Shown one piece after another: positions 58,384-60,316 of a DNA stretch of 60,316 nucleotides. Numbering within the stretch: position 1 is the stretch's first letter; the number at the start of each line of letters is the position of its first letter. Made by a program: the position numbers and the translations under genes. The DNA lies in assembly GCA_028690665.1 (NCBI GenBank), contig JAQVAV010000019.1:1-60316 (forward strand), read 5' to 3'. This stretch comes from Paludibacter sp. Its GTDB lineage: Bacteria > Bacteroidota > Bacteroidia > Bacteroidales > Paludibacteraceae. The notes beneath the pieces are model-generated. The model searched no databases. It saw nothing but the letters and a program-made list of their open reading frames with translations, and was not told the origin of the DNA.

Positions 58384-60316
58384 TTACCGTCCTGAACGAA
58401 CGATATAATTCTTTAGTTCGTCATTAAATTCATCATTTTCGATTAAATCTTCCATATTGACATGCAAACGATACCTCCAACTGAATTTAGAATTTGAAGG
58501 AACATTAATACGCTCTTCATTCGGATTCTTTCTGCGGATTTTTTCTGAGATGCTTAATAAATCCTGCATTTGAAAAATAGCCCACATTGCCGGAGAATAT
58601 AAATGCTGCACAATAATATCACGACAAATCCACCACTCACAAAAATAAGGAGCTTCACCCCAATGCCCCAGTTGCGAATTGAAAAAACGCTGTGTCACTC
58701 CGCGATCTTCTTCCCACCAGCCTCGTATAGTGCTCATATCGTGAGTCGAAGGTGTGACTACAGACAAATAAGGAGCATCTGCCGGATGGAAAAATTCAAC
58801 GTTATTTGTTTTAGGTGCCCGCTGGACTTCCAAGCTGAGAATTCCCAATTCTTTCATAACAGAAGTCACGCAGGGAGTCATCATTCCAAGATCTTCGCCG
58901 CAAATCAGCATATTGGTCGCACGTTTCAATGCCGGAAGTTTCTCCATGCCCGATTTATACCAGTGAGCATCTTGTCTGCGATAAAAATAATCGACATAAA
59001 TTTCGCGTAACTTATTTTTAGTGTAATCATCCAAATCCTGAAACGACCGAAGCGATTCCATCCCATAACGCGGATAATACTGTGATCCGTCAGAACCTTC
59101 TACCTCAAAAAACAATACATTGGAAATCAAATCAAACAAACCCCATTTGACTCTTTCAGAAAACTCACCTGCTTCGAATTTTTTTTCTACATCCAGCTGG
59201 TTTCTGTATTCCTGTTTTAGCCTCAGCACCCAGCCATCCTCTATTTGCAAACAATTTGCTTTTACCCACAGAGTTTCATCTCCAAAGAAATCCCATAAGA
59301 TATTGTCCGTAATGTAAGGTTTACAAAAACGGTTATAATCAAACCACAAGCCATGCTCTGCAAATTCATTAATATGAACAGGAATGGAAGGATATAAATG
59401 CCCCATGATACCTTCAAGTTGGTTCATTGGAATTTGCCAGATACGAAAAAATCCCAATATATGATCAATCCGGAACGTATCGAAATAGTTTGACATTTGT
59501 GCAAAACGTTTTTTCCACCAGTCGAACCCGGTTCGCTTGATTGTATCCCAGTTATAGGTAGGCAATTCCCAGTTTTGCCCTTTTACGGCAAACATATCCG
59601 GTGGAGCTCCGGCCTGCATATTCATGTGAAACAGTTCAGGATGCGCCCATGTATCAACGCTGTTCCGGTTGACTCCGATAGGAATATCTCCTTTAAGAAC
59701 AATACCTTTTTCGTGAGCGTAAGCAGTTGCCTTTTTAAGCTGCACATGTAAGTGGTATTGTATAAAATAATTTACGGCAATATCATCAAAACTGTCACTT
59801 TCGGTAGAACTTAATATTTTTATTTTAGAATTATCAAACGTAGAATATTCACCCCACGAATGGTAATCTGAGGTTCCGAAACGATCTCTCAGTACACAAT
59901 AAGCAGCATACGGAACCAGCCAGTATTCATTTTTTATGAAGAAATCTTTGAAATCCTTGGACTTTAAAAATTTATCTTTTTGTGTAAAATAGAGTTCCCG
60001 TGCATAGCGCAATTTGAAGTTTACCACTTCTAAAAACGGAACCAAGTCCTGTTTATTTAATTCGGGTTGCCGTTGAAGATATTCATTTGTCAATGGATGA
60101 TCTGCGGACAAATAGCCCATTTCTTTTAAATTCAGAAACAACGGATTTAATGCAAATGCTGAAATAGCAGCATACGGAAGTACATCAGCCTCGGTATGTG
60201 TACCGATCGTATCGTTAAGGGGTAAAACCTGAATAAGTTTCAGGCCAACCTTTACAGCCCAATTTGTCAGCAAGCGTAAATCACCAAAATCGCCCACTCC
60301 AAAGCTTTGTTTTGTA
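58384..60316 (-). CDS. malQ: 4-alpha-glucanotransferase (amylomaltase, GH77), partial at the window edge
   Basis: The C-terminal 643 residues of a GH77 enzyme; the frame runs off the window (GTG 60297 is internal, since the preceding KQSFG belongs to the conserved SFGxGDFGDL block). Catalytic residues: nucleophile Asp in FDTFRIDHILG, acid/base Glu in LICGEDLGMM and the third Asp in TPSTHDMSTIRGWW. The enzyme disproportionates maltodextrins. Bacteroidales versions are about 890 aa with starch-binding modules at the N-terminus, which would lie outside the window. It ends at its own terminator. Confidence 0.93.
   Translation of the reverse strand, partial: TKQSFGVGDFGDLRLLTNWAVKVGLKLIQVLPLNDTIGTHTEADVLPYAAISAFALNPLFLNLKEMGYLSADHPLTNEYLQRQPELNKQDLVPFLEVVNFKLRYARELYFTQKDKFLKSKDFKDFFIKNEYWLVPYAAYCVLRDRFGTSDYHSWGEYSTFDNSKIKILSSTESDSFDDIAVNYFIQYHLHVQLKKATAYAHEKGIVLKGDIPIGVNRNSVDTWAHPELFHMNMQAGAPPDMFAVKGQNWELPTYNWDTIKRTGFDWWKKRFAQMSNYFDTFRIDHILGFFRIWQIPMNQLEGIMGHLYPSIPVHINEFAEHGLWFDYNRFCKPYITDNILWDFFGDETLWVKANCLQIEDGWVLRLKQEYRNQLDVEKKFEAGEFSERVKWGLFDLISNVLFFEVEGSDGSQYYPRYGMESLRSFQDLDDYTKNKLREIYVDYFYRRQDAHWYKSGMEKLPALKRATNMLICGEDLGMMTPCVTSVMKELGILSLEVQRAPKTNNVEFFHPADAPYLSVVTPSTHDMSTIRGWWEEDRGVTQRFFNSQLGHWGEAPYFCEWWICRDIIVQHLYSPAMWAIFQMQDLLSISEKIRRKNPNEERINVPSNSKFSWRYRLHVNMEDLIENDEFNDELKNYIVRSGR

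Noticed and set aside
1-60316. tRNA, rRNA, tmRNA or other structured RNA genes
   Set aside because: I looked for T-loop-like GTTCGA-type blocks with matching stems and found only ones inside coding sequence; none could be folded convincingly by eye.

Overview
The window reads as an AT-rich chromosomal segment of a Bacteroidota bacterium, most likely order Bacteroidales; genus cannot be fixed from the sequence. The evidence is the gene families (DUF5723/OmpA protein, DUF4251 and DUF3108 proteins, TonB receptor with carboxypeptidase-like domain, Rho with a long disordered insert, short AMP nucleosidase, fused HisIE, MalQ of the Bacteroides type), lipoprotein signals, near absence of Shine-Dalgarno sequences, and repeated TAnnTTTG promoter boxes. 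Most of it is ordinary core genome, densely coding on both strands. I saw no tRNA, rRNA, CRISPR array, intact insertion sequence or complete prophage.

Layout. 1-3.5 kb: a tyrosine recombinase with an unusual triple-repeat N-terminus, then a RecD-like helicase. 3.7-7.9 kb: a lipoprotein and an OmpA-type outer-membrane protein in one operon. 8-9.7 kb: yebC and fabG, convergent. 9.9-10.7 kb: a broken gene with a BIG2-like (Ig-like) domain. 11-14.5 kb: rho and tilS. 14.6-18.2 kb: an operon of membrane phosphoesterase, substrate-binding lipoprotein and a fused ABC permease-ATPase. 18.4-22.7 kb: CAAX protease, mtnN and a membrane pyrophosphatase of the sodium-pump type. 22.7-28.6 kb: guanine deaminase, a TonB receptor/lipoprotein pair, a DUF3108 protein. 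28.8-32.5 kb: a three-gene biotin-dependent acyl-CoA carboxylase operon. 32.6-37.9 kb: exonuclease, thiol peroxidase, a metalloprotease-like lipoprotein with an alpha-amylase, a DUF4251 lipoprotein and an unknown protein. 38-39.4 kb: three tandem small exported paralogues. 39.7-44.3 kb: HsdR_N-domain protein divergent from amn-holA-tex. 44.4-51 kb: aspS, fabD, rsmG, an MBL hydrolase, and the yicC-gmk-nadD operon. 51.3-60.3 kb: TrpB2, acetyltransferase, HD hydrolase, NDH-2, a small zinc-ribbon protein, an FtsE-like ATPase, hisIE, a ketopantoate reductase and a partial malQ.

The genes most worth following up are not a single cassette. They are: the recombinase with three W-x6-W repeats; the mosaic tandem array of LTxxQ-type exported proteins; the symmetric face-to-face promoter region between the HsdR_N gene and amn; an inverted 18-mer pair bounding about 180 bp upstream of the TonB receptor, with a third copy at 10.86 kb; a near-identical 58-bp inverted repeat pair flanking the rsmG-yicC block; and a shared dyad, GCACAA-N11-TTGTGC, placed over two promoters. 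Several start codons were corrected from upstream TTG codons, two of which lie inside promoter boxes.
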